A stretch of 5,859 bases of DNA from Paracoccaceae bacterium (GCA_002401045.1 NVSA01000003.1:29811-35669); one strand, 5' to 3'. Numbered from the stretch's first letter, positions 1 to 5,179 are shown. The notes: generated by a model not told the origin, from the sequence alone. Numbers and translations are program-made.

Positions 1-110
1 TGCATCACACCTTTGTCGATGTTGTTATTGGCCAAAAAAGCGTCATCGCAATGCGCCAAAACATCAACCAGTGCATTTCCAACACCCACAATTTGAAACT
101 TTTTAGTCAC
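1..110 (-). CDS. PfkB-family carbohydrate/adenosine kinase, N-terminal fragment (runs off the left edge)
   Basis: The first 36 codons of a gene whose remainder lies beyond the window. Reading leftward from a GTG at 110, the product begins MTKKFQIVGVGNALVDVLAH and continues through DDAFLANNNIDKGVM. The pattern of a short beta strand followed by GxGNAxVDV is the N-terminus of PfkB/ribokinase-fold kinases, where it helps bind the sugar or nucleoside. The version with a conserved Asp-Asp-x-Phe-Leu and KGxM stretch resembles alphaproteobacterial proteins annotated as adenosine kinase. A strong ribosome binding site GAGGAGA (118-124) lies 7 bases before the GTG, which supports this start. The GTG overlaps the TGA stop of nth (GTGA), so the two genes are probably co-transcribed and translationally coupled. 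Substrate cannot be settled from 36 residues; the family call is fairly firm, adenosine specificity is inference. Confidence 0.8.
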   Translation of the reverse strand, partial: MTKKFQIVGVGNALVDVLAHCDDAFLANNNIDKGVM

Positions 111-751
111 GTCGTTTTCTCCTCATAGAGACATAAATCTTCGATTAGGCAATTGGTACACACGGGCTTGCGTGCTTTGCAAACATAACGCCCATGCAGG
201 ATCATCCAGTGATGGGCATGTTGGGCAAACTCGGCGGGCATTTGGTCTTCAATGGCGCGTTCAACCTGCACTACGTCTTTGCCCACCGCCACGCCAGAAC
301 GATTGCCAAAGCGCAAAATATGCGTATCGACCGCTTGGGTTGGCTGTTTGAACCACATGTTCAAAACCACATTCGCGGTTTTGCGCCCGACCCCAGGCAG
401 GCTTTCCAAAGCGGCACGCGAAGACGGGATAACACTGTCGAAATTATCAACCAAAAGCTGGCTCATCTTCATCACGTTTTTGGCCTTTTGGCGAAACAAC
501 CCGATGGTTTTGATATGCTCGGTCAAACCTGCCAGCCCCAAATCCAACATTTGTTGCGGGGTAGACACCGCCGCAAACAAGGCTTTCGTCGCCTTGTTCA
601 CACCAACATCCGTCGCCTGCGCAGACAGTGCCACAGCCACAACCAACGTATAGGCGTTGGTGTGATCAAGTTCGCCCTTCGGTTCAGGCTCTTGCTCCTG
701 AAACCTGCGAAATATCTCATAGATACTGTGATAATCTAGCTGTTTTACCAT
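107..751 (-). CDS. nth: Endonuclease III, DNA glycosylase/AP lyase
   Basis: A bifunctional base excision repair enzyme that removes oxidised pyrimidines and cleaves the DNA backbone at the abasic site by beta elimination. The 214-residue product has the family's normal length. Visible hallmarks are the helix-hairpin-helix LPGVGRKTANVVLN with the catalytic lysine (about residue 124), the VDTH motif with the catalytic aspartate (about 142), and a C-terminal 4Fe-4S cluster motif C-x6-C-x2-C-x5-C (Cys at about 191, 198, 201 and 207). The start is uncertain: the chosen ATG gives MVKQLDYHSIYEIF, which matches how homologues usually begin, but no good Shine-Dalgarno sequence precedes it. An in-frame ATG at 760 and GTG at 772 would add 3 or 7 residues. 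Its stop overlaps the GTG of the downstream kinase, suggesting a two-gene transcript. It diverges from the Ada-like repair gene. Confidence 0.97.
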   Translation of the reverse strand: MVKQLDYHSIYEIFRRFQEQEPEPKGELDHTNAYTLVVAVALSAQATDVGVNKATKALFAAVSTPQQMLDLGLAGLTEHIKTIGLFRQKAKNVMKMSQLLVDNFDSVIPSSRAALESLPGVGRKTANVVLNMWFKQPTQAVDTHILRFGNRSGVAVGKDVVQVERAIEDQMPAEFAQHAHHWMILHGRYVCKARKPVCTNCLIEDLCLYEEKTT

Positions 752-853
752 GCCCCACATGTGACACAGCACTAAGCCAAAACCAAGTCATAAACCAAAG
801 CTATGCGCAAGAAACGGGTGGCAAAGCCCCGTAGATTGGCGCAAAGTTACCCC

Positions 854-1693
854 ATGACAAACGATCCTTACCACTACCGTGTGATTGCCCGCGCGATCAC
901 CTATATCAGCGATAACCTGCAAGATCAGCCCAAGCTGGAACAGGTCGCGGGGGCGGTTGGTTTGTCGCCTGCACATTTCCAGCGGGTGTTTAGCAAATGG
1001 GTCGGTGTCAGTCCGAAACGCTATCAACAATACCTTGCCCTGAACCACGCTAAAACCATGTTGGCAGAACGTAACACCGTCTTGGCAACCTCTGATGACA
1101 TCGGTTTTTCATCCAGCAGTCGCCTGCATGATTTATTTTTGAATTGGGAGGCCATGAGCCCGGGTGATTTCGCCAAACGCGGCCAAGGGTTAACCATTTC
1201 ATACGGCTATTTCCCGTCCCCCTTTGGCGAAATGCTAATCATGGGAACGGATCGTGGCATCTGCGGCATTGGCTTTACCGACCCTGCAGGGCGCGAGGCA
1301 TCCCTGAGCGATCTGTCATCGCGCTGGCCGCACGCACAGTTCAACCACGCCCCAGAGACGCTGAATATTGGCGGGCTGTTCGAACAAGGCGCATCAGCAA
1401 AATTACACCTGATTGGCGCGCCTTTTCAGATCAAAGTCTGGCAAGCTTTGCTGAATGTCCCCACAGGACACGTCACGACCTACAGTGAAATTGCCGCTCA
1501 CATCGGCAATCCAAAAGCCGTCCGCGCCGTGGGAACCGCTGTTGGGCGCAATCCGATTAGCTGGCTCATTCCGTGTCACCGCGCTTTGCGCAAATCGGGT
1601 GAATTGGGCGGATATCACTGGGGATTGCCCACAAAACGCGCCCTGCTGGCATGGGAATCTGCACGCTTTGAGGCTGATAAGCCCAGCCCCTAG
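854..1693 (+). CDS. ada: Ada-like AraC-domain O6-alkylguanine-DNA methyltransferase lacking the N-terminal metal-binding domain
   Basis: Predicted 279-residue protein combining an AraC-type DNA-binding domain (about residues 8-110, with helix-turn-helix parts near LEQVAGAVGLSPAHFQRVF and SSRLHDLFLNWEAMSPGDFA) with an O6-methylguanine-DNA methyltransferase domain (about 117-275). The suicide acceptor cysteine is in PCHR (Cys241). The DNA-binding helix RAVGTAVGRNP with its arginine finger, and the downstream G-E-L-G-G-Y ... K-R-A-L-L-A-W-E segment, are also intact, so repair activity is expected. E. coli Ada (about 354 residues) has an extra N-terminal zinc domain whose cysteine accepts methyl from phosphotriesters and switches on transcription; that domain is absent here. 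The start at 854 (MTNDPYHYRV) fits homologues. An in-frame ATG at 803 would add 17 very basic residues. Neither start has a convincing ribosome binding site. Many alphaproteobacteria carry this short form. Use of the name ada is by domain similarity. Confidence 0.93.
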   Translation: MTNDPYHYRVIARAITYISDNLQDQPKLEQVAGAVGLSPAHFQRVFSKWVGVSPKRYQQYLALNHAKTMLAERNTVLATSDDIGFSSSSRLHDLFLNWEAMSPGDFAKRGQGLTISYGYFPSPFGEMLIMGTDRGICGIGFTDPAGREASLSDLSSRWPHAQFNHAPETLNIGGLFEQGASAKLHLIGAPFQIKVWQALLNVPTGHVTTYSEIAAHIGNPKAVRAVGTAVGRNPISWLIPCHRALRKSGELGGYHWGLPTKRALLAWESARFEADKPSP

Positions 1694-1695
1694 TG

Positions 1696-1726
1696 TTGCG
1701 CAAAAACCTGCCGTTTTGTGCAATTT
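1696..1726 (+). terminator. Possible weak terminator hairpin after the ada-like gene
   Basis: Immediately after the TAG stop, TTGCGCAAAA (1696-1705) pairs with TTTTGTGCAA (1714-1723) as a 10-bp stem with one G-U pair and an 8-base loop, followed by only three T. The stem is AT-rich and the T run short, so termination would be weak. It could instead be an operator or chance. Confidence 0.35.
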
Positions 1727-1737
1727 CCAACATTACC

Positions 1738-1766
1738 CTTGAAAAACGTGCCAACACGCCCAAAAT
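1738..1766 (+). promoter_or_regulatory. Candidate heat-shock-type (RpoH-like) promoter for the OmpA-family lipoprotein
   Basis: CTTGAAA at 1738-1744 matches the -35 element of sigma-32 promoters. After 14 bases comes CCCAAAAT at 1759-1766, which shares the CCCA core and final T of the sigma-32 -10 element (CCCATnT). Spacing fits. A competing vegetative -10-like CATAAT lies at 1773-1778, but its -35 partner is poor. The motif is read by eye only. Confidence 0.4.
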
Positions 1767-1800
1767 TAACCTCATAATAATAAAAAAGAATGAGGCAGTT

Positions 1801-2445
1801 ATGAAGCAGACACACAAGGCCATTGGCCTTTCCCTAATATGTGCATTCGCATTATCAGCCTGCGCTGACGGCGAACGCGTGACAAAAACGAACACCAACA
1901 AAGGCATCGGCCTAGGTGCCGCAGCGGGTGCATTGGCTGGCCTGATTATCGGTGACGACAAAAAAGGCGTGATCTTAGGTGCCGCCGCAGGTGCCGCAAT
2001 TGGCGGAATTATCGGTCACAAACTAGATGAGCAAGAGGCTGCTTTGCGTGAAAGTATGACCAGCCAAGATGCGACAATCACAAATACAGGTTCTGAACTG
2101 ATCGTGACGTTGCCTGAAGGCATCACCTTTGACAGCAACAGCAACTACGTAAATGACGGTTTTCGTCCAGAGATTTACAAAATCGCCAACAACCTGCGCC
2201 AATATCCAGATACAACCATAGATGTCATCGGACATACCGACAGTTCTGGTTCCGATGAATACAATCAAACACTGTCTTCAGATCGCGCCTATGCCGTATC
2301 TGAAATCCTGACCGGACAAGGCGTCAGCACAGACAGGTTGCTAAGTTACGGTCGCGGTGAAACCACACCGATTGCATCCAATGACACTGAATATGGCAAA
2401 GCTAAAAACCGTCGGGTCGAAATCGTTATTCGTCCTGCCGCCTAG
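1801..2445 (+). CDS. Glycine-zipper OmpA-family outer membrane lipoprotein (YiaD-like)
   Basis: Predicted 214-residue lipoprotein that would tether the outer membrane to peptidoglycan. Residues 1-20 are a lipoprotein signal peptide ending in lipobox LSAC, with Cys21 as the lipidation site; Ala at +2 fits outer membrane sorting. Residues about 34-74 are two glycine/alanine-rich blocks (GIGLGAAAGALAGLIIG and GVILGAAAGAAIGGIIG), a glycine zipper that may insert in the membrane or oligomerise. The C-terminal OmpA domain (about 98-212) has GHTD (144-147), NQTLSSDRA (155-163) and NRRVEI (203-208). Asp147 and Arg162 correspond to the residues that bind diaminopimelate in this family. The ATG at 1801 is chosen because GAGG (1792-1795) lies 5 bases upstream and it gives a clean signal peptide; a longer in-frame opening from 1693 would bury the signal. 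It appears monocistronic, with a terminator directly downstream. The E. coli lipoprotein YiaD has the same architecture. Confidence 0.93.
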   Translation: MKQTHKAIGLSLICAFALSACADGERVTKTNTNKGIGLGAAAGALAGLIIGDDKKGVILGAAAGAAIGGIIGHKLDEQEAALRESMTSQDATITNTGSELIVTLPEGITFDSNSNYVNDGFRPEIYKIANNLRQYPDTTIDVIGHTDSSGSDEYNQTLSSDRAYAVSEILTGQGVSTDRLLSYGRGETTPIASNDTEYGKAKNRRVEIVIRPAA

Positions 2446-2469
2446 GCCTGCCCCCAGTTCGCCTGACCT

Positions 2470-2511
2470 AAGGCCGCGTAATCCCTCCCAAATGCGCGGC
2501 CTTTCTTTCTT
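2470..2511 (+). terminator. Rho-independent terminator of the OmpA-family lipoprotein gene
   Basis: AAGGCCGCG (2470-2478) pairs perfectly with CGCGGCCTT (2495-2503), leaving a 16-base loop, and is followed by a T-rich tail (TTTCTTTCTT, 2502-2511). It sits 24 bases after the stop codon and separates this gene from the GntR-family regulator. Confidence 0.85.
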
Positions 2512-2525
2512 GCTCTGTCTAACAA

Positions 2526-2546
2526 TTGGTCATAAGTTTTGACCAA
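2526..2546. promoter_or_regulatory. Perfect inverted repeat, probable operator of the GntR-family regulator
   Basis: TTGGTCA (2526-2532) and TGACCAA (2540-2546) form a perfect 7-bp inverted repeat around a 7-base spacer, ending 19 bases before the regulator's ATG. FadR-subfamily regulators bind TGGT...ACCA palindromes (PdhR: ATTGGT-N3-ACCAAT; FadR: TGGTC-N1-GACCA), so the half-sites match the family of the adjacent gene. Negative autoregulation is the natural inference. The gap between half-sites is wider than the usual sites. Confidence 0.65.
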
Positions 2547-2565
2547 ATAGGATCAGAGTTTCCCC

Positions 2566-3336
2566 ATGCCCTTTGAAAAAATCAACCCAGAACGTGTCTC
2601 TGATAATGTCACTAAGCAGATCGAAAAATTGATCTTGCGGGGCATATTACGCCCAGGTGAACGCCTGCCATCGGAGCGCGATTTATCAGAAAAAATGGGC
2701 GTGTCGCGCCCGTCTTTACGCGAAGCAATCGGCACTCTTGAAACACGTGGATTACTGACCACCCGCAAAGGGTCGGGCATCTATGTCGCCGATGTTCTGG
2801 GCAGTGCCTTTTCCGAACCGTTAATCCAGCTTTTTGCCAGCCACGATGAAGCGCTATACGATTATCTGGCCTTTCGCCGCGATCTTGAAGGACTAGCGGC
2901 AGAACGCGCCGCGCGCATGGCCTCAGATACCGATCTGAAAGTCATCTCAGCCATTTTCCACAAAATGGAAAATGCTCACACCAAACGCAATCCAGCCGAA
3001 GAAGCCGCCTTAGACGCAGAGTTTCATATGGCAATCATCGAGGCATCCCATAACGTCTTTATGCTGCACATGATGCGGTCAATGTTTGAGATGTTACGCG
3101 CAGGTGTTTTTTATAATCGTCAGGTCATGTTCAAGGTTCGCATGACCCGCGAAGCCTTGCTTGAACAGCACCGTAATATCCATGACGCATTGATCGCACG
3201 CAATCCTGCCGCCGCGAAGCAAGCGGTTGAGGTGCACTTGGGCTTTGTCAAAGACTCTATGCTAGAGAATCGCAAAGCGCAGAAAAATGAAAGCATTGCC
3301 AAGCTACGCTATGCCCATGAGAAAAACCGCGACTAA
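2566..3336 (+). CDS. FadR/GntR-family transcriptional regulator, PdhR-like
   Basis: A 256-residue, full-length regulator. Residues about 8-75 are the GntR winged helix-turn-helix, including LPSERDLSEKMGVSRPSLRE and the wing RKGSGIYV. Residues about 97-230 are an FCD ligand-binding domain. Asp150, His154, His202 and His224 fit the FCD metal-binding pattern (D-x3-H ... H ... H). It lines up end to end with my recollection of E. coli PdhR, the pyruvate-responsive repressor: SEPLIQLF, DYLAFRRDLEGLAAERAA and EASHNVFMLHMMRSMFEML all have PdhR counterparts, and the basic C-terminal tail is shared. The ligand could be pyruvate, lactate or another small carboxylate; the sequence does not say. ATG at 2566 gives the usual family N-terminus; only weak purine-rich stretches (AGGA at 2549, AGAG at 2555) precede it. 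No obvious metabolic target gene sits beside it, so it may act in trans as well as on itself. Confidence 0.93.
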   Translation: MPFEKINPERVSDNVTKQIEKLILRGILRPGERLPSERDLSEKMGVSRPSLREAIGTLETRGLLTTRKGSGIYVADVLGSAFSEPLIQLFASHDEALYDYLAFRRDLEGLAAERAARMASDTDLKVISAIFHKMENAHTKRNPAEEAALDAEFHMAIIEASHNVFMLHMMRSMFEMLRAGVFYNRQVMFKVRMTREALLEQHRNIHDALIARNPAAAKQAVEVHLGFVKDSMLENRKAQKNESIAKLRYAHEKNRD

Positions 3337-3338
3337 AG

Positions 3339-3397
3339 ACAGTTCCACGATTGGCGCAGCATTGTTTCCAATTGCGAAACAATGACGCCCAAACTGT
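3339..3397. repeat. Long imperfect hairpin just after the regulator gene
   Basis: The core CATTGTTTC (3360-3368) pairs perfectly with GAAACAATG (3376-3384) around a 7-base loop. GGCG (3353-3356) pairs with CGCC (3386-3389) across a small internal loop, and ACAGT (3339-3343) with ACTGT (3393-3397) closes the outside. It begins 3 bases after the regulator's stop. No T run follows, so it is not a standard intrinsic terminator; it may protect the mRNA 3' end or be a small dispersed repeat. Confidence 0.6.
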
Positions 3398-3412
3398 ACC
3401 GCCAAGAACACA

Positions 3413-3468
3413 AAATTGCTAAGCCGCTGAAATGATTCCAGCACTTTGTCTAGGCAGATCAGCAATTT
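3413..3468. repeat. Spaced inverted repeat in the leader of the secreted-protein gene
   Basis: AAATTGCT (3413-3420) and AGCAATTT (3461-3468) are perfect 8-base complements 40 bases apart. Between them GCTG (3426-3429) can pair with CAGC (3439-3442). This could fold as a two-level RNA structure if transcribed, or be a pair of protein-binding half-sites. An 8-base match at this distance can arise by chance. Confidence 0.3.
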
Positions 3469-3479
3469 AAGGTTAATAT
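3451..3479 (+). promoter_or_regulatory. Candidate vegetative promoter for the small secreted protein
   Basis: TAGGCA (3451-3456) and TAATAT (3474-3479) are separated by 17 bases and each agree with the -35 and -10 consensus at four of six positions. The -10 overlaps an AT-rich palindrome. Weak, read by eye. Confidence 0.3.
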
Positions 3480-3491
3480 TTGCCAAATATT
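3475..3491. promoter_or_regulatory. AT-rich palindrome AATATTT-GCC-AAATATT upstream of the secreted-protein gene
   Basis: A perfect 7-bp inverted repeat with a 3-base centre, ending 17 bases before the ATG and just ahead of the ribosome binding site AGAGG (3496-3500). It overlaps the candidate -10, which is a typical position for a repressor operator. It could also form a small mRNA hairpin near the ribosome site. The binding factor is unknown. Confidence 0.4.
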
Positions 3492-3508
3492 CAGTAGAGG
3501 GATCCCCC

Positions 3509-3862
3509 ATGTCTAAAATTATTTCAGTAGCAACTCTTGCCGTATTGGCAATCGGCGCAACCGCCGCATCCGCGCAAAACATTCCAGCGCGCAACGCGAA
3601 CCATAACGGCCCAGGCCACCAAGTAACCAACTACCCTTATGTAGAGGGCGGCAGCTACGTGTCCCCATACGTAAACGCAACGGGTCACTATTCTGGCGGT
3701 AAAAACCCAGACAGCCGCTGTTACCACGGCAACTTTGGCTACAATGGTCAGACCTCAAACTATGATCATTCAAGCTGTGTTGTAGTCTATGATGCGCAAA
3801 CATATGTACGCCTACTACGCGGTTCTAGCCCCCGCGGCGGGACATCTTACTGGGGCAACTAA
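3509..3862 (+). CDS. Small secreted Tyr/Gly/Asn-rich protein of unknown function
   Basis: I do not recognise the family. The predicted product is 117 residues. Residues 1-22 are a clear Sec signal peptide (basic start, hydrophobic core VATLAVLAIGATAA, cleavage after ASA), leaving a mature protein of about 95 residues in the periplasm or outside. The mature part is rich in Tyr, Gly, Asn and Ser, with repeated aromatic-containing bits (NYPYVEGGSYVSPYVNATGHYSGG). It has exactly two cysteines, Cys71 and Cys90, that could form one disulfide. It ends with SYWGN. No membrane segment or catalytic motif is evident. The ATG at 3509 is chosen because AGAGG (3496-3500) lies 8 bases upstream and it yields the signal peptide at the very N-terminus. 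It stands alone between the regulator and a strong terminator, and is convergent with the ATP synthase operon. The intact signal peptide, ribosome site and terminator argue it is a real gene. Confidence 0.82.
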   Translation: MSKIISVATLAVLAIGATAASAQNIPARNANHNGPGHQVTNYPYVEGGSYVSPYVNATGHYSGGKNPDSRCYHGNFGYNGQTSNYDHSSCVVVYDAQTYVRLLRGSSPRGGTSYWGN

Positions 3863-3877
3863 ACTTACAGAGTTTAC

Positions 3878-3908
3878 AAAAAACCGCCTGAATCACGGCG
3901 GTTTTTTT
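3878..3908 (+). terminator. Rho-independent terminator of the small secreted-protein gene
   Basis: CCGCC (3884-3888) pairs with GGCGG (3897-3901) around an 8-base loop, flanked by six A on the left and seven T on the right (3902-3908) that extend the stem. It lies 15 bases after the stop codon. Because of the A run it could also work in the opposite direction. Confidence 0.92.
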
Positions 3909-3931
3909 GTGGCCAACAGAACATTACCCAT

Positions 3932-3961
3932 AAAAAAGCCCCACAAAACTGCGGGGCTTTT
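3932..3961 (-). terminator. Rho-independent terminator of the F0 ATP synthase operon
   Basis: GCCCC (3938-3942) and GGGGC (3953-3957) form the core stem with a 10-base loop, extended by A/T pairs. Read on the minus strand, the stem is followed by six T (complement of 3932-3937), about 22 bases after the atpF stop. It marks the operon end and shows that F1 genes are not joined to this transcript. Confidence 0.9.
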
Positions 3962-3983
3962 AAAACTTTAAAATAGGTAAGTG

Positions 3984-4544
3984 TTAGTGAAGCTTTTCAG
4001 CAACATCTTTGATAGCCGCGTCGATCAACCCGCCTGCATCTTGTGCAGACATTGTTGATGCGATCACATCGCTTACTACGGCTGTTGCAACAGTAATCGC
4101 AGTGTCGCGAACTTCTTTAATCGCCGCAACTTCAGCAGACTTAATCTGGTCTTGAGCCGCTTGAATACGGCGTGCAATTGACGCCTTCAAATCAGCCTTA
4201 GCCTGTACAGCCGCTGTTTTTGCTTCGTTTTTCGCATTTTTCACGATTTTGTCGGCCTGTTCTTGCACTTCTTTTTGCTTACGCTCGTAAGATGCAAGGA
4301 CGGCACGGGCTTCGTCACGCAATGCGCGTGCTTCGTCCAGATCAGATTTAATATCAACGGCGCGTTGATCCAACATACCCGTCAATTTACCAGGAACTTT
4401 TAGGTAGACCAACAAAGCAATGAACAAAAGAAATGCGATCGTAACCACAAAGTTCGTGTTGTTCAGGCTAAAGAACGAACCGCTTGATGCGAAACTTGGT
4501 GTCGCAAGAACCGTCAACGTCAGGGTAGAGATGAGTGTTTTCAT
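3984..4544 (-). CDS. atpF: F0F1 ATP synthase subunit b
   Basis: Subunit b forms half of the peripheral stalk that holds the catalytic F1 head still against the rotating c-ring; in this group it pairs with b'. The product is 186 residues. A hydrophobic segment at 1-19 ending in PSFAS looks like a cleavable signal peptide, as seen in other alphaproteobacterial b subunits. The membrane anchor is about 32-49 (FVVTIAFLLFIALLVYLKV), followed by a long charged alpha-helical, coiled-coil region from about 55 to 160 (DLDEARALRDEARAVLASYERKQKEVQEQ) and a C-terminal part that contacts F1 (GGLIDAAIKDVAEKLH). The sequence closely follows Rhodobacter-type b subunits. The ATG at 4544 is preceded by AAAGGG (4552-4557) 7 bases away, located inside the end of the b' gene; only 4 bases separate the two genes, so translation is probably coupled. 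It is the last gene of the operon. Confidence 0.97.
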   Translation of the reverse strand: MKTLISTLTLTVLATPSFASSGSFFSLNNTNFVVTIAFLLFIALLVYLKVPGKLTGMLDQRAVDIKSDLDEARALRDEARAVLASYERKQKEVQEQADKIVKNAKNEAKTAAVQAKADLKASIARRIQAAQDQIKSAEVAAIKEVRDTAITVATAVVSDVIASTMSAQDAGGLIDAAIKDVAEKLH

Positions 4545-4548
4545 AAGA

Positions 4549-5103
4549 CTACCCTTTCAACCGTGCAGTGACGGCCGCTTTCAATGTTTTTGCATCAGCC
4601 GCACCAGGTAGCACCGCATCAACAATCGCTTTTGCTGTATCACCCGCAACTTTTTCGACCGCTTTCATGGCACTGGCGCGGATCTTTTTGATCTCGACCT
4701 CACCTTCGGCGGCTTTTGCAGCAATTTCAGCGTCGGCTTTAGCAATCGCTTTATCCAATTCAACTTGGATTTCCGCTTTGGCTTCAGCCACGATCTCACC
4801 CGCTTGCGCGCGTGCATCTGCCAAGGCTTTGTTATAAGCCTCTTCAGCTTCAACAGCCTTTTGCTTTAACTCTTCAGCTTTTTCCAAGTCGCCCTGAATT
4901 GTTTCAGACCGTTCACTCAGAACAGTCGCAATCCGAGGCAAAGCAACACGGCTTAGGATCAGATAAATCAGAACCAGTGCGACAACCAACCAGAAAATCT
5001 GGTTTGGAAAAGTCGTAAAGTCCAGTTGTGGCATACCAGGAGATGTCTCTGCCGCATGTGCCGCATCAACAACCTGATCTGTACTATGTGTCGTATCAGA
5101 CAT
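4549..5103 (-). CDS. atpX: F0F1 ATP synthase subunit b'
   Basis: The second, divergent peripheral-stalk subunit found in photosynthetic bacteria, alphaproteobacteria and chloroplasts; it forms a heterodimer with b. The product is 184 residues: a variable, soluble N-terminal part (1-23), the conserved PQLDFTTFPNQIFWL entry into one membrane helix (about 33-53), SRVALPRIATVLSERSETI just after it, then a long Ala/Glu/Lys-rich helix to about residue 160. The start at 5103 (MSDTTHSTDQ) is chosen because GGAG (5110-5113) lies 6 bases upstream; an in-frame ATG at 5154 would add 17 residues without a ribosome site and would run through a strong hairpin. The gene lies 88 bases after atpE and 4 bases before atpF. 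The symbol varies between sources (atpX, atpF2, atpG), while the protein identity is secure. Confidence 0.95.
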   Translation of the reverse strand: MSDTTHSTDQVVDAAHAAETSPGMPQLDFTTFPNQIFWLVVALVLIYLILSRVALPRIATVLSERSETIQGDLEKAEELKQKAVEAEEAYNKALADARAQAGEIVAEAKAEIQVELDKAIAKADAEIAAKAAEGEVEIKKIRASAMKAVEKVAGDTAKAIVDAVLPGAADAKTLKAAVTARLKG

Positions 5104-5122
5104 TATGCTCTCCAATGGAAAC

Positions 5123-5148
5123 GCGAGTGCGGGAAACCCGACACTCGC
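5123..5148 (-). other. Strong mRNA hairpin between atpE and the b' gene (proximal to b')
   Basis: GCGAGTG (5123-5129) pairs with CACTCGC (5142-5148), and inside it CGGG (5130-5133) pairs with CCCG (5137-5140), with one bulged A and a 3-base loop, for 11 base pairs in all. No U tract follows in the transcribed direction, so it is unlikely to be a full terminator. It ends about 10 bases before the b' ribosome binding site. Confidence 0.75.
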
Positions 5149-5157
5149 CATCAATTT

Positions 5158-5179
5158 GCGACGGCTCGAAAGCCGCCGC
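5158..5179 (-). other. Strong mRNA hairpin with UUCG loop just after atpE
   Basis: GCGACGGCT (5158-5166) pairs with AGCCGCCGC (5171-5179) with one mismatch. On the transcribed minus strand the 4-base loop reads UUCG closed by a U-A pair. It lies 12 bases after the atpE stop and 9 bases from the second hairpin. A role in protecting the atpE message 3' end or lowering downstream expression is inferred. Confidence 0.75.

Noticed and set aside
194..739. Long plus-strand open frame opposite nth
   Set aside because: It is the antisense shadow of nth: the minus-strand frame has all the endonuclease III motifs, and the plus frame gives no recognisable protein.
790..845. E. coli-type Ada box (AAAGCGCA-like) before the ada gene
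   Set aside because: Pieces such as AAAGC, GCGCAAG and GCGCAAAG occur, but no intact box; also the protein lacks the sensor domain.
803..853. 17-residue basic N-terminal extension of the Ada-like protein (from ATG at 803)
   Set aside because: No ribosome site at 803 and homologues begin near MTNDPYHY; kept only as an alternative start.
3499..3506. GGGATCCC next to the ribosome site of the secreted-protein gene as a hairpin hiding the site
   Set aside because: Palindrome has no room for a loop beyond two G-C pairs, so it cannot form a meaningful hairpin.
3519..3803. Minus-strand open frames opposite the small secreted protein
   Set aside because: The plus strand has a signal peptide, ribosome site and terminator; the minus frames have none of these and look like arbitrary translation.
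3878..3961. Pair of hairpins as a CRISPR or repeat array
   Set aside because: The two stems differ in sequence and each has an A or T run in the direction of a flanking gene, so they are ordinary convergent terminators.
4568..5018. Plus-strand open frames opposite the b' gene
   Set aside because: Alanine- and serine-rich translation is the expected shadow of the Ala/Glu/Lys-rich coiled coil of b'; no ribosome site.
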